DNA of 64,000 nt, from NCBI RefSeq assembly GCF_000633395.1, contig NZ_AYMU01000004.1, positions 248,001-312,000 on the forward strand. The letters are read 5' to 3'. Position numbers and translations under genes: made by a program. This document shows positions 26,224 through 35,113 of the stretch, one piece after another (within the stretch, counting starts at the first letter, position 1; the number at the start of each line of letters is the position of its first letter). The notes below the pieces were generated by a model that saw only the letters and a program-made list of their open reading frames with translations, had not been told where the DNA came from and ran no database searches. This DNA comes from Pseudomonas sp. PH1b. Its GTDB lineage: Bacteria > Pseudomonadota > Gammaproteobacteria > Pseudomonadales > Pseudomonadaceae.

Positions 26224-27468
26224 ATGTCGTCGAACAAGTCTTTAGCCTTGGCCATTTGCCTGACCGTCACCGGTTGTGCACAAACCCCACAAAATGAAGC
26301 GGATGGCGGCCACTGGTGGTCGTTCGGATCCGATAAGGCCAGCAGCAAGGAGGCTGTGCAGGCGCCTGAAAAATCGGCCACCGTCGACGCCACTCCGGCG
26401 GCTCCGGCAAGCAAACCTGCGGTTGCCGCCAAGTCCGCTGCTCCTGCGGCCGCTGCCGGTAAAACCGCCGCCGCCTCCAAGTCGGCCGCGCCGGCTGCCA
26501 AGGCTGCTGCCGCCAAGCCCGCTGCAGTCGCTGCGGCGCCAGCAGATCCAGCCCCTGTAGCGGCAGCGCCCGCGGCACCTGCCGCCAAGGCCGAGAGCAG
26601 CAACTGGTGGTGGCCATTCTCCTCCAAGGATTCCGCCGACCAGCCGGTGGCCGAAGCCAAGAAGGCCGAACCCGTTCCAGCGCCGGCTGCAGCAGTGGCC
26701 AAGGCCGCCGACTCCGAAACCAACTGGTGGTGGCCGTTCCCCAAGAGCCAGCCCAAAGCCCTGAGCAAGGTCAACGTCGCGGACATCCCGATGCCCGACC
26801 CGAAGATCACCCAGGCCTGGCTGGACGACTACGAGCCGCGCCTGCGTGAAGCGGTGAAGGACAGCAAGCTGCAAGTGGAACGTCGTGAAAACGTGCTGGT
26901 GGTCACCGCACTGGTGGACGCATCCTTCAACCCGGACCGCCCGGCCATGCTGCTGCCGGTGACCCTGGGCCCGTTCACTCGCGTGGCCAAGGCGGTCGAG
27001 GGTGACTCCAAGACTGCGGTATTGATCCTCGGCCACGCCGATGCCACCGGGCCGACCCTGGCCAACCAGAAGCTGAGCCGCGATCGCGCCCAGTCCGTTG
27101 CCGCCATCTTCAGCCTCAGCGGCCTGAAGCAGGACCGCCTGATGCTCCGTGGCATGGGCTCGGTCATGCCTCGCGCCGCCAATGACAGCCCACAGGGCCG
27201 TTCGCTGAACCGCCGTGTGGAAATCATGCTGACCCAGCGCAGCACCATGCTGGGCCTGCTGAGCAAGTACAACCAGCCGACCCCGGCCGAAAATGAAATG
27301 GTTGCTGTGCAGGATGTGGCTCCGATCGTGCCTGCGGCGAAATCCAAGAAGGCGGCGGCTCCCGCCAAGAAAACCACCGTGGCCAAGAAGCCAGCAGCCA
27401 AGAAGGCTCCAGTGAAGAAAGCGGCAGCCTCGAAGAATGCGACCGCCACCGCTCAGGCCAAGAACTGA
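26224..27468 (+). CDS. Trp-rich OmpA-domain lipoprotein with a Lys/Ala tail
   Basis: A 414-residue lipoprotein (lipobox VTGC, about 14-17). Residues 30-180 are a low-complexity Ala/Pro/Lys linker carrying three Trp-rich islands: GHWWSFGSD, SNWWWPFSSKD and TNWWWPFPKSQ. An OmpA-like domain lies about 230-340 (GHADATGPTLANQKLSRDRAQSV; NRRVEIMLTQ). The last 60 residues are a KKAAAPAKKT-type basic repeat like AlgP or histone H1 tails. The OmpA part should bind peptidoglycan. The Trp islands and basic tail may contact membrane and polyanions, which is inference. It is followed 23 nt later by pdxH. Confidence 0.85.
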   Translation: MSSNKSLALAICLTVTGCAQTPQNEADGGHWWSFGSDKASSKEAVQAPEKSATVDATPAAPASKPAVAAKSAAPAAAAGKTAAASKSAAPAAKAAAAKPAAVAAAPADPAPVAAAPAAPAAKAESSNWWWPFSSKDSADQPVAEAKKAEPVPAPAAAVAKAADSETNWWWPFPKSQPKALSKVNVADIPMPDPKITQAWLDDYEPRLREAVKDSKLQVERRENVLVVTALVDASFNPDRPAMLLPVTLGPFTRVAKAVEGDSKTAVLILGHADATGPTLANQKLSRDRAQSVAAIFSLSGLKQDRLMLRGMGSVMPRAANDSPQGRSLNRRVEIMLTQRSTMLGLLSKYNQPTPAENEMVAVQDVAPIVPAAKSKKAAAPAKKTTVAKKPAAKKAPVKKAAASKNATATAQAKN

Positions 27469-27491
27469 TTCTCCAGTAAAAGGAAGCAGGC

Positions 27492-28139
27492 ATGACTCAG
27501 TCTCTGGCTGATATGCGCCGCGACTACACCCGTGATGGTTTGTCCGAGGCTCAGGCCCCGGACGAGCCCTTTGCGCTGTTTCACCAGTGGTTTGCCGATG
27601 CGCTGAAAACCGAGCAGCCGCCGGTGGAGGCCAATGCCATGACCCTGGCGACGGTCGATACCGACGGTCGGCCCCATTGCCGCATCCTGCTGCTCAAGGG
27701 CCTGGATGAGCAGGGCTTTACGTTCTTCACCAACTACGAGAGTGCCAAGGGCCAGCAACTGGCCGCGCGGCCCTTTGCTGCCATGACCTTCTTCTGGCCG
27801 ACCCTCGAACGCCAGGTGCGGATCGAGGGACGGGTGGTCAAGGTCACTCCCGAGGAGTCCGATGCCTATTACCAGGTGCGTCCCCTGGGCAGTCGGCTGG
27901 GCGCCTGGGCTTCACCGCAGAGCCGGGTGATTGCCGATCGCGCCGAGTTGCAGGAACTGCTCAAGGTCACCGAGGCTCGTTTCAGCGACAGTCAGCCCGA
28001 TTGCCCGGAGCACTGGGGCGGGTATCGCCTGTTGCCGGAGCGCATCGAGTTCTGGCAGGGGCGTACCAGTCGGCTGCACGATCGTTTGAACTATCGCTTG
28101 CAGGCGGGCCAGTGGGGCCGCGAACGCCTGGCTCCTTGA
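27492..28139 (+). CDS. pdxH: Pyridoxamine 5'-phosphate oxidase
   Basis: A 215-residue FMN enzyme that oxidises PNP or PMP to pyridoxal phosphate. The family signature [17 protein letters not shown] is complete near the C-terminus, along with [24 protein letters not shown] and [14 protein letters not shown]. Length is standard. It starts 23 nt after the Trp-rich lipoprotein gene and may share its transcript. Confidence 0.97.
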   Translation: MTQSLADMRRDYTRDGLSEAQAPDEPFALFHQWFADALKTEQPPVEANAMTLATVDTDGRPHCRILLLKGLDEQGFTFFTNYESAKGQQLAARPFAAMTFFWPTLERQVRIEGRVVKVTPEESDAYYQVRPLGSRLGAWASPQSRVIADRAELQELLKVTEARFSDSQPDCPEHWGGYRLLPERIEFWQGRTSRLHDRLNYRLQAGQWGRERLAP

Positions 28140-28149
28140 ACACTGCGGA

Positions 28150-28386
28150 TCACGCGCCGGGGTAACCGGCCGCAGCGGCTTCGAGCCATTGCGGCAGGTC
28201 CCGGCGTTTTACTTTCTGGCGCTGGGCCTCGGCCAGTTGCTGCAGCATGAATTGCTTCTTCTGCTCATCGCCTCCGGCCAGGGACAGTGCCAGGTCACGA
28301 TCCACCCAGCGTTTGATGCGCACGTAGAGCCACCAGTGGAAATACAGGCCGGCGAGGGTGGTGACGATGATGATGAAGTAATCCAT
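28150..28386 (-). CDS. Small single-pass membrane protein
   Basis: A 78-residue protein with one N-terminal hydrophobic helix (MDYFIIIVTTLAGLYFHWWLY) and a basic, amphipathic cytoplasmic helix (KKQFMLQQLAEAQRQKVKRRDLPQWLE). No known domain is recognised. It is convergent with pdxH, 10 nt apart. Good coding bias and similar pseudomonad proteins (recalled) support it. Confidence 0.7.
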   Translation of the reverse strand: MDYFIIIVTTLAGLYFHWWLYVRIKRWVDRDLALSLAGGDEQKKQFMLQQLAEAQRQKVKRRDLPQWLEAAAAGYPGA

Positions 28387-28559
28387 GGAAATCCTTTATT
28401 CGGTAGCGCTGTAGTGGATGTCGGCGTTACCGTATTGAGAAGGTTTAGCGTTTGCGCAGTCTGTACTCAGGCTGAATGAAAGCAATTTTATCCGGGCGAC
28501 GCCGTGACAGGTGTCAAGCCGCGGAGTCTAATAACTGTCTGTCCTTTGGAGTTGATCCT

Positions 28560-29024
28560 ATGCGTAAGTCTGTTTTGCTGGTTGCGTCTTTTACCACGAT
28601 GGCGATGTTGCTCGGCGGCTGTGCCTCTAACCTGACCGGTGACTCTTACTCCCGTGATGAAGCGCGTCGTGTGCAAACCGTGCGCATGGGTACCATCGAG
28701 TCCCTGCGTCCGGTGAAAATCGAAGGCACCAAGACCCCAATCGGCGGTGCTGCGGGTGCTGTGATCGGCGGTGTTGGCGGCAGCGCCATCGGTGGCGGCC
28801 GTGGCAGCATCGTGACTGCAGTCATCGGCGCAGTCGCCGGCGGCTTGCTGGGTTCGGCCACTGAAGAAGGCCTGACCCGTACCCAGGGCGTGGAAATCAC
28901 CGTCCGTGAAGATGACGGCAGCATGCGTGCCTATGTGCAACAAGTGCAGGAGAACGAAGTGTTCCGTGTTGGCGACCGCGTGCGCATCATGAGTGTCAAC
29001 GGCACCAGCCGCGTTACCCGTTAA
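28560..29024 (+). CDS. Glycine-zipper 2TM outer-membrane lipoprotein (SlyB-like)
   Basis: A 154-residue lipoprotein with lipobox LGGC (about 18-21). A glycine-zipper hairpin at about 60-105 (GGAAGAVIGGVGGSAIGGGRG, AVIGAVAGGLLGSATEE) precedes a C-terminal beta region. This layout matches SlyB/PcpY lipoproteins, which form PhoPQ-linked outer-membrane assemblies in enterobacteria. The start at 28560 gives MRKSVLLVASF. A strong terminator follows. Confidence 0.87.
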   Translation: MRKSVLLVASFTTMAMLLGGCASNLTGDSYSRDEARRVQTVRMGTIESLRPVKIEGTKTPIGGAAGAVIGGVGGSAIGGGRGSIVTAVIGAVAGGLLGSATEEGLTRTQGVEITVREDDGSMRAYVQQVQENEVFRVGDRVRIMSVNGTSRVTR

Positions 29025-29041
29025 CCGATACCCGCACAAAC

Positions 29042-29078
29042 AAAACCCCGGCCAGGCAACTGGTCGGGGTTTTGTTTT
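29042..29078 (+). terminator. Rho-independent terminator after the glycine-zipper lipoprotein
   Basis: The hairpin AAAACCCCGGCCAG/CTGGTCGGGGTTTT has a 4-nt loop and is followed by GTTTTT on the plus strand. The A-run on the left also lets it serve the convergent nhaA transcript. Confidence 0.9.
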
Positions 29079-29102
29079 TCAAGCTTGCAGGAGCCCTGGG
29101 AT

Positions 29103-30290
29103 TCAGGAAGCCAGGGGCTTGTTCCTGCGGCTGGCGGCGGCGGTGACGGCGTAGCCGATCAGGGCTGCGAACAGCGAGCCTGTCAGAATGCCCATGCGGT
29201 CCATGCCGGCGTATTCGCTGCTACCAGGCTCGAAGGCCAGGGAGCCGACGAACAGGCTCATGGTGAAGCCGATGCCGCACAAAATCGCCACGCCCAGTAC
29301 CTGGCCCCAGTTGGCCCCAGCAGGCAACGCGGCGATGCCGGTCTTGACCGCCAGCCAGGTCAGCCCGAATACGCCGATGGTCTTGCCCAGCAGCAGGCCG
29401 ATGGCGATGCCCATTGGTACGAAGTGGGTAAAGCTCTCGATGGTCACGCCGCTCAGGGACAAGCCAGCGTTGGCGAAGGCGAACAAGGGCAGGATGCCGA
29501 AGGAAACCCAGGGGTGCAGCGCGTGTTCCAGCGCCAATGCCGGTGAGGGCTCGGCATTGCGGGTGCGCAGGGGGATGCAGAAGGCCAGGGTGACACCGGC
29601 CAGGGTTGCATGGACCCCGCTCTTGAGCACGCAGACCCAGAGAATCAGACCGATGATCATGTAGGGCCCCAGCTTCACCACCCCCATCCGGTTCATCGCC
29701 ACCAGGGCGGCGATACAGGCGGCAGCCAGCATCAGCGACAGGGTCGACAGCGCGCCGGAGTAGAAGATTGCGATGATCACGATCGCCCCCAGGTCATCGA
29801 TGATCGCCAGGGTCATGAGGAACAGCTTCAGCGAGGTCGGTACCCGCTTGCCCAGCAGTGCCAGTACCCCGAGGGCGAATGCGATGTCGGTGGCGGTGGG
29901 AATCGCCCAGCCGTTGAGTGCCGGCGGGTTGTCCCGATTGAGGAACCAGTAGATCAGCGCCGGCACCAGCATGCCGCCAATCGCCGCGGCGCCGGGCAGG
30001 ACGATCTGCGAGGGCTTGGACAATTGGCCATCCAGGACTTCGCGCTTGACCTCAAGGCCGATCAGCAGGAAGAACAGGGCCATCAGGCCATCGTTGATCC
30101 ACAGCAGCAGTGGCTTGGCGATCTGCAGGGCGCCGACCTGGACTGCGACCGGGGTTTCCAGCAGGCCGTTGTACAACCAGGACAGCGGTGAGTTGTTGAT
30201 GATCAGGGCCAGGATGGCGGCAGCAATCAATAACAGACCGCTGGCAGCTTCCATGGCAAAGAAACGAGTGAAAGTGCTACGCAGAGGCAA
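29103..30290 (-). CDS. nhaA: Na+/H+ antiporter NhaA
   Basis: A 395-residue antiporter with about 12 transmembrane helices. The paired transport aspartates are Asp165-Asp166 ([10 protein letters not shown]), equivalent to E. coli D163/D164, with the unwound-helix motif [11 protein letters not shown] at 131-141. The helix X Lys is in LLGKTIG. It exports Na+ in exchange for protons. Length matches the family. The 322-nt upstream region is AT-rich and should hold the promoter. Confidence 0.95.
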   Translation of the reverse strand: MPLRSTFTRFFAMEAASGLLLIAAAILALIINNSPLSWLYNGLLETPVAVQVGALQIAKPLLLWINDGLMALFFLLIGLEVKREVLDGQLSKPSQIVLPGAAAIGGMLVPALIYWFLNRDNPPALNGWAIPTATDIAFALGVLALLGKRVPTSLKLFLMTLAIIDDLGAIVIIAIFYSGALSTLSLMLAAACIAALVAMNRMGVVKLGPYMIIGLILWVCVLKSGVHATLAGVTLAFCIPLRTRNAEPSPALALEHALHPWVSFGILPLFAFANAGLSLSGVTIESFTHFVPMGIAIGLLLGKTIGVFGLTWLAVKTGIAALPAGANWGQVLGVAILCGIGFTMSLFVGSLAFEPGSSEYAGMDRMGILTGSLFAALIGYAVTAAASRRNKPLAS

Positions 30291-30612
30291 GGTCGCTCTC
30301 CATCTAAAACTGAAAAAGGTGGCACACCCTAACCTGTACAGTTAGTTGTTAAAACAAAAGTTATATTCTTTTTTGTTATATGCAGGGGGCAAGCGGCCTG
30401 CTGAAAATGCCTCCTTGCAGTTGTGTTTCCAATTGCTTCCCAGCTGTACCTGTCAGGTGGCATAGATATTTCCTAAGATGTCCGTCCGCAGCGGCTCCCG
30501 GAGGGTTTTTCTCCTGGGAAAAACGGCCGCCTGTCCCGGACCTGGATCACCTATGCTGGGTGCATTTCATCTTCTTGCGCCGGTATGGCGTTCGATCCGA
30601 CGAGAATAGAAC
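30291..30612. promoter_or_regulatory. Divergent region between nhaA and the cysteine desulfhydrase-like gene
   Basis: 322 nt without a gene. The part nearest nhaA (30300-30380) is notably AT-rich and contains the palindrome CTGTACAG at 30334-30341, which is too short for a LexA box. I could not assign promoters. Confidence 0.45.
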
Positions 30613-31707
30613 ATGAGCGACAATCGCCAGTGGGCCCGCGAGGCCATCCGAATCATCGAAGCCGACTTCCAGCGCAGCGCCGACACCCACCTGATCCCTC
30701 TGCCGCTTCCGGGCCTGCCGGGTGTCGAACTGTACTTCAAGGATGAGTCCAGCCACCCCACCGGCAGCCTCAAGCACCGCCTGGCCCGTTCGCTGTTCCT
30801 GTATGCGTTGTGCAATGGCTGGCTCAAGCCCGGGGCGCCGGTGATCGAAGCCTCCAGTGGCTCCACGGCGATCTCCGAAGCCTATTTCGCCCGTCTCCTG
30901 GGGTTGCCGTTCATTGCCGTGATGCCTGCCACCACCTCCCAGGAAAAGATCGCCCAGATCGCCTTCTATGGCGGCAAGAGCCATCTGGTGCAGGACCCGA
31001 CGCAGATCTATGCCGAATCCGAGCGCCTGGCCCGCGAGAGCGGCGGGCACTTCATGGACCAGTTCACCTACGCCGAGCGCGCCACCGACTGGCGGGCCAA
31101 CAACAACATCGCCGAGTCGATCTTCCAGCAGCTGCGTTTCGAGCGTTACCCGGAGCCCAGCTGGCTGATCTCCAGCCCGGGGACCGGAGGCACCACCGCG
31201 ACCCTGGGCCGCTACGTGCGTTATCGCCAGCACTGCACCCGGGTGCTGTGTGCCGACGCCGAGCGCTCGGTGTTCTTCGACTACTACCAGAGTGGCGACG
31301 CCAGCCTGCGTCTGGATTGTGGTTCGCGGATCGAAGGCATTGGCCGGCCGCGGGTCGAGGCTTCGTTCCTGCCCCGGGTGATCGACGCCATGGTCAAGGT
31401 GCCGGATGCCCTGTCCCTGGCGGCCATGCACTACCTGGCGCAGCGCCTGGGGCGGCGGGTCGGCGGTTCCAGCGGGACTAACCTGATCGGCGCCCTGCTG
31501 GCGGCGCAGCAGATGGTTGCTGCCGGCGAGTCAGGCTCGATCGTGGCGATTCTCTGTGATGGGGGCGAGCGCTATGCGACCACCTACTACGATGAGCAGT
31601 GGCTGGCGGAGCAGGGGTATGAGTTGAGCGCCTTGATCGACACTGTTGCAGCCAGCGCCGAACGTGGCGAGGCGCTACCCGCCAGCGTATTGCGCGCCGG
31701 CATCTGA
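30613..31707 (+). CDS. PLP-dependent cysteine synthase-fold enzyme (Cds1-like cysteine desulfhydrase)
   Basis: A 364-residue fold-type II PLP enzyme. The Schiff-base Lys is Lys54 ([12 protein letters not shown]), the substrate loop is [19 protein letters not shown], and the phosphate loop is in [15 protein letters not shown]. The substrate-loop region resembles mycobacterial Cds1, an L-cysteine desulfhydrase giving sulphide, pyruvate and ammonia, more than CysK/CysM. No cys genes are nearby. The activity is inferred from family resemblance. Confidence 0.8.
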   Translation: MSDNRQWAREAIRIIEADFQRSADTHLIPLPLPGLPGVELYFKDESSHPTGSLKHRLARSLFLYALCNGWLKPGAPVIEASSGSTAISEAYFARLLGLPFIAVMPATTSQEKIAQIAFYGGKSHLVQDPTQIYAESERLARESGGHFMDQFTYAERATDWRANNNIAESIFQQLRFERYPEPSWLISSPGTGGTTATLGRYVRYRQHCTRVLCADAERSVFFDYYQSGDASLRLDCGSRIEGIGRPRVEASFLPRVIDAMVKVPDALSLAAMHYLAQRLGRRVGGSSGTNLIGALLAAQQMVAAGESGSIVAILCDGGERYATTYYDEQWLAEQGYELSALIDTVAASAERGEALPASVLRAGI

Positions 31708-31714
31708 ATTTGTC

Positions 31715-31826
31715 GTAGGAGCCGGCTTGCCGGCGAAGAGGCCCTTGAGCCCCAAGTCGTGCTGGAAGACGCTTTCGCTGGCAAGCCAGCTCCTACGGTA
31801 GTGGTAGGAGCCGGCTTGCCGGCGAA
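31715..31826. repeat. REP cluster: one REPIN plus a third REP copy
   Basis: REP copies lie at 31715-31737 (forward), 31774-31796 (inverted) and 31804-31826 (forward). The first two form a REPIN with a 36-nt centre. The third copy ends 2 nt before the stop codon of the convergent FAD oxidoreductase gene. It may form a second hairpin with the inverted copy. Confidence 0.88.
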
Positions 31827-31828
31827 AC

Positions 31829-33442
31829 TCAGGCCTGAAGCCCGAGAATGTTGCGGGCCACGGCTTCGGCGATGCGAATCCCGTCGACCCCGGCGGAGAG
31901 AATCCCACCGGCATAACCTGCGCCTTCACCGGCCGGGTACAAACCCTTCACGTTCAAGCTCTGCATCGTCCCGTCACGGGTGATACGCAAAGGCGAAGAG
32001 GTGCGGGTCTCGATGCCGGTCAGCACCGCATCGTGCAGCGAATACCCCTTGAGCTGGCGCTCGAAGGCCGGCAGGGCTTCGCGGATGGCCTCGATGGCGA
32101 AGTCCGGCAAGGCCAGTGCCAGGTCTCCCAGGCTCACCCCAGGCTTGTAGGACGGCTCGACATTGCCCAGGGCCGTGGTCGGCTTGCCGGCGATGAAGTC
32201 GCCCACCAACTGCGCCGGCGCCTGGTAGTTGCTGCCGCCGAGGACAAAGGCGTGGGATTCCAGGCGCTCCTGCAGCTCGATGCCGGCCAGCGGGCCGCCC
32301 GGGTAATCCACCTCGGGGGTGATCCCCACCACGATGCCGGAGTTGGCGTTGCGCTCGTTGCGCGAGTACTGGCTCATGCCGTTGGTGACCACCCGGTTCG
32401 GCTCGGAAGTGGCCGCTACCACGGTGCCTCCCGGGCACATGCAGAAGCTGTAGACCGAACGACCGTTCTTGGCGTGGTGCACCAGCTTGTAGTCGGCGGC
32501 ACCGAGTTTCGGGTGGCCGGCGTACTTGCCCAGGCGTGCGCTGTCGATCAGCGATTGCGGGTGTTCGATGCGAAAACCCACTGAGAACGGCTTGGCCTCC
32601 ATGAACACGCCACGGCTGTGGAGCATGCGGAAGGTGTCTCGGGCGCTGTGGCCCAGGGCCAGGATCACGTGCCGCGAATGCAGTTGTTCGCCACTGGCCA
32701 GTTCCACGCCCTGCAGTTGCTCGCCGTCGATCAGCAAGTCGGTGACCCGCTGTTCGAAACGGACTTCACCGCCCAGGGCGATGATCTGCTGGCGCATGTT
32801 CTCCACCACGCCGGTGAGGCGGAAGGTGCCGATATGGGGTTTGCTGACGTAGAGGATCTCGTCCGGCGCGCCGGCCTTGACGAACTCGTGGAGGACCTTG
32901 CGGCCGTGGTGCTGCGGGTCCTTGATCTGGCTGTAGAGCTTGCCATCGGAGAAGGTCCCGGCGCCGCCCTCGCCGAATTGCACGTTGGATTCGGGGTTGA
33001 GCACGCTCTTGCGCCACAGGCCCCACGTGTCCTTGGTGCGCTCGCGCACTTCCTTGCCGCGCTCGAGGATGATCGGCTTGAAGCCCATCTGCGCCAACAG
33101 CAGCCCGGCGAAGATCCCGCAGGGGCCGAAACCCACCACGATCGGGCGCTGGTCCAGGTCGGCCGGGGCCTGGCCCACTACCTTGTAGCTGACATCCGGT
33201 GCCGGGTTGACGTTACGGTCATCGGCGAACTTGAGCAGCAGCGCGGCTTCGTCGCGCACGCTGAGGTCGATGGTGTAGATGAACAGCAGCTCGGAAGACT
33301 TCTTGCGCGCATCGTAGCTGCGCTTGAACAGGGTGAAGTCGAGCAGGTCATCGCTGGCGATCCCCAGGCGCTGCACGATGGCGGTGCGCAGGTCTGCATC
33401 GGGATGGTCGATCGGCAACTTGAGTTCGGTGATTCGTAACAT
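31829..33442 (-). CDS. NAD(P)/FAD-dependent oxidoreductase (YhiN/COG2509-like)
   Basis: A 537-residue flavoprotein. An N-terminal about 90-residue ferredoxin-like domain (KLPIDHPDADLRTAIVQRLG; LFKRSYDARKK) precedes an FAD-binding Rossmann motif, VVGFGPCGIFAGLLLAQMG (about 102-120). FAD contacts recur at GEGGAGTFSDGKL and GEGAGYAGGILSAGVDGI at the C-terminus. This is the COG2509 architecture of uncharacterised dehydrogenases; the substrate is unknown. The start at 33442 gives MLRITELKLP, and the Shine-Dalgarno is weak. Its 3' end is abutted by a REP. Confidence 0.82.
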   Translation of the reverse strand: MLRITELKLPIDHPDADLRTAIVQRLGIASDDLLDFTLFKRSYDARKKSSELLFIYTIDLSVRDEAALLLKFADDRNVNPAPDVSYKVVGQAPADLDQRPIVVGFGPCGIFAGLLLAQMGFKPIILERGKEVRERTKDTWGLWRKSVLNPESNVQFGEGGAGTFSDGKLYSQIKDPQHHGRKVLHEFVKAGAPDEILYVSKPHIGTFRLTGVVENMRQQIIALGGEVRFEQRVTDLLIDGEQLQGVELASGEQLHSRHVILALGHSARDTFRMLHSRGVFMEAKPFSVGFRIEHPQSLIDSARLGKYAGHPKLGAADYKLVHHAKNGRSVYSFCMCPGGTVVAATSEPNRVVTNGMSQYSRNERNANSGIVVGITPEVDYPGGPLAGIELQERLESHAFVLGGSNYQAPAQLVGDFIAGKPTTALGNVEPSYKPGVSLGDLALALPDFAIEAIREALPAFERQLKGYSLHDAVLTGIETRTSSPLRITRDGTMQSLNVKGLYPAGEGAGYAGGILSAGVDGIRIAEAVARNILGLQA

Positions 33443-33554
33443 GACAGGGTCCGGGTAGGCGGTGCGCAACAGTGCGCCGGCTTGCTTTGCACAAACCGGC
33501 GATTATAAGCCGCAATCTACCCTGACCGTCAGGCTAAAACGGTTGCTTGTCGAA

Positions 33555-34232
33555 TCAGTCGTTGCGCGAGCCGCCGAAATAGCCGCAGCCGCGCTGTACC
33601 TGGCCATCGACCCGCAGCTCGGCGGTGAGGTGCTGGACGCTGCCGGTGACGGGGTCGACGCAGCGTTGCGGGGCCACCCACAGCTCAACGCGCTGGTGAT
33701 TGGCTTCGCTGGTGAGGTTGAAACGGCCGTCGCCCAGTTGTTCTTCCAGGTAGGGCAGGGCCAGGGTTGGCTGGCCGGCACGCTCGATCATCATGCCCTT
33801 GGCGCTGACATCGACGTTCCACGCCGGGTTCTTGCTGCCGGCCCGCAGGATCAGGCGCTGGAAATTCGGGTCGTTGCAGGCACTGCCGGAGCGCTCGATG
33901 CGATACAGCTGGCGCAGGTCCAACTGGCCGTCGCTGCTGCCGCTGGCGGAAAACTTGCCTCGCAGGTCGGCGAACAGCTTGCCCTGTTTCTCCGCCAGGG
34001 TAGCGGCCTCTTGCAGCACGCTGGTGTCGCCGCCGTCGCGGACCACATAACGGCGATCTTCGGTGCAGGGTTTGAACAGCAACTTGCCGTCTGCCGCGCT
34101 GAGTTCACCTTGCATCCGGGTCAGCCCGGCCATGGATGGCGCCTCGGGTTGTGAGTTGAACATCGGCAACATCTGGCAGCCGGCAAACAGCGGCAAAAGG
34201 GCGAAACAAAGCAGTGAACGGGCGGTGCGCAT
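33555..34232 (-). CDS. Lipoprotein with a META/COG3650-like domain
   Basis: A 225-residue lipoprotein with lipobox FAGC (about 15-18). The mature part starts QMLPMFNSQPEAPS and continues LTRMQGELSAADGKLLFKPCTEDRRYVV, then a C-terminal beta domain with ERAGQPTLALPYLEEQLGDG. Four mature Cys may form disulphides. The function is unknown. ATG codons at 34232 and 34235 are adjacent; GGAGG spacing favours 34232. Confidence 0.75.
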   Translation of the reverse strand: MRTARSLLCFALLPLFAGCQMLPMFNSQPEAPSMAGLTRMQGELSAADGKLLFKPCTEDRRYVVRDGGDTSVLQEAATLAEKQGKLFADLRGKFSASGSSDGQLDLRQLYRIERSGSACNDPNFQRLILRAGSKNPAWNVDVSAKGMMIERAGQPTLALPYLEEQLGDGRFNLTSEANHQRVELWVAPQRCVDPVTGSVQHLTAELRVDGQVQRGCGYFGGSRND

Positions 34233-34318
34233 CATTGGGCCTCCAAGCGGAAGCCGACACGTTACGCAGCCCGCCCGGTCACCACAACCCCGGATTGCAC
34301 GGAGCCGCTCCCTCAACC

Positions 34319-34400
34319 GTAGGAGCCGGCTTGCCGGCGAAGAGGCCCAGGAGCCTTGTGTGGTTCGCAACGGCCTCTTCGCTGGCGAGCCAACTCCTAC
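34319..34400. repeat. REPIN between the lipoprotein and SDR genes
   Basis: REP copies at 34319-34341 (GTAGGAGCCGGCTTGCCGGCGAA) and 34378-34400 (TTCGCTGGCGAGCCAACTCCTAC) lie in inverted orientation with a 36-nt centre. The centre length equals that of the REPINs at 12.1 and 31.7 kb. Confidence 0.88.
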
Positions 34401-34410
34401 ACAGGCCGGC

Positions 34411-35010
34411 TCAGCCGACGTGGTAGGTCTGGCCGGTCTGCAGGCCTTCCACGCTCTTGGCATAGGCCAGGGCCACATCGGCGGCCGCTACCGGCTTGAA
34501 GCCGCGGAAGTACGGGGCGTAGCTGCCCATGGCTTCCAGCAGTACGTTGGGGCTCACCGAGTTGACCCGCAGGCCCCGCGGCAACTCGATGGCGGCGGCC
34601 CGCACGAAGCTGTCGATGGCACCATTGACCAGGGCGGCGGAGGCGCCGCTGCGGATCGGGTCGTGGCTCAGCACGCCGGTGGTGAAGGTGAAGGAGGCGC
34701 CATCGTTGGCGTACTCGCGGCCGATCAGCAGCAGGTTGACCTGCCCCATCAGTTTGTCCTGCAGGCCCAGGGCGAAGTGCTCAGCAGTCATCTCTGCCAG
34801 CGGCGCGAAGGTCACGTTGCCGGCGGCGCACACCAGTGCATCGAAGCGCCCGGTCTTTTCGAACAGGGCACGGATCGATTGGCTGTCGCTGATATCCACC
34901 TGGAAATCGCCGCTGGTACGGCCGATGTGCACCACTTCGTGGCGTTGTTCCAGCTCTCGCGCAACCGCCGAGCCAATGGTGCCGTTGGCACCGATCAAGA
35001 GAATCTTCAT
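34411..35010 (-). CDS. Short-chain dehydrogenase/reductase (short YtfG/NmrA-like SDR)
   Basis: A 199-residue SDR with an N-terminal NAD(P)-binding motif GANGTIGSAVA (about 7-17) and CAAGN in the fourth strand. The usual YxxxK catalytic pair is not obvious: the helix reads GASAALVNGAIDSFVRAAAIE, where Tyr and Lys would be expected. Activity is therefore uncertain. It is divergent from the LysR-type regulator, which is probably its controller. The start at 35010 follows GAGGA. Confidence 0.82.
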   Translation of the reverse strand: MKILLIGANGTIGSAVARELEQRHEVVHIGRTSGDFQVDISDSQSIRALFEKTGRFDALVCAAGNVTFAPLAEMTAEHFALGLQDKLMGQVNLLLIGREYANDGASFTFTTGVLSHDPIRSGASAALVNGAIDSFVRAAAIELPRGLRVNSVSPNVLLEAMGSYAPYFRGFKPVAAADVALAYAKSVEGLQTGQTYHVG

Positions 35011-35113
35011 GGGCTGTTCCTCGAAAAGGGGGGTGAGGTTGCAGTCTAGAGTGGTTTTTTCCATGGATTAACGCGCTAATAGGCAACCTTTGGTTTTCAA
35101 ATGGAAACAATCC
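35011..35113. promoter_or_regulatory. Divergent SDR/LysR operator region
   Basis: The 103-nt gap holds a near-perfect dyad, ATTAACGCGCTAAT (35067-35080), of the T-N11-A LysR type, and flanking TTCCATGGATT / GGAAACAATCC segments. This is the expected place for the LysR protein to control both genes. Confidence 0.5.

Noticed and set aside
30334..30341. CTGTACAG as a LexA (SOS) box near nhaA
   Set aside because: A LexA site needs CTG-N10-CAG; this palindrome has only two bases between CTG and CAG.
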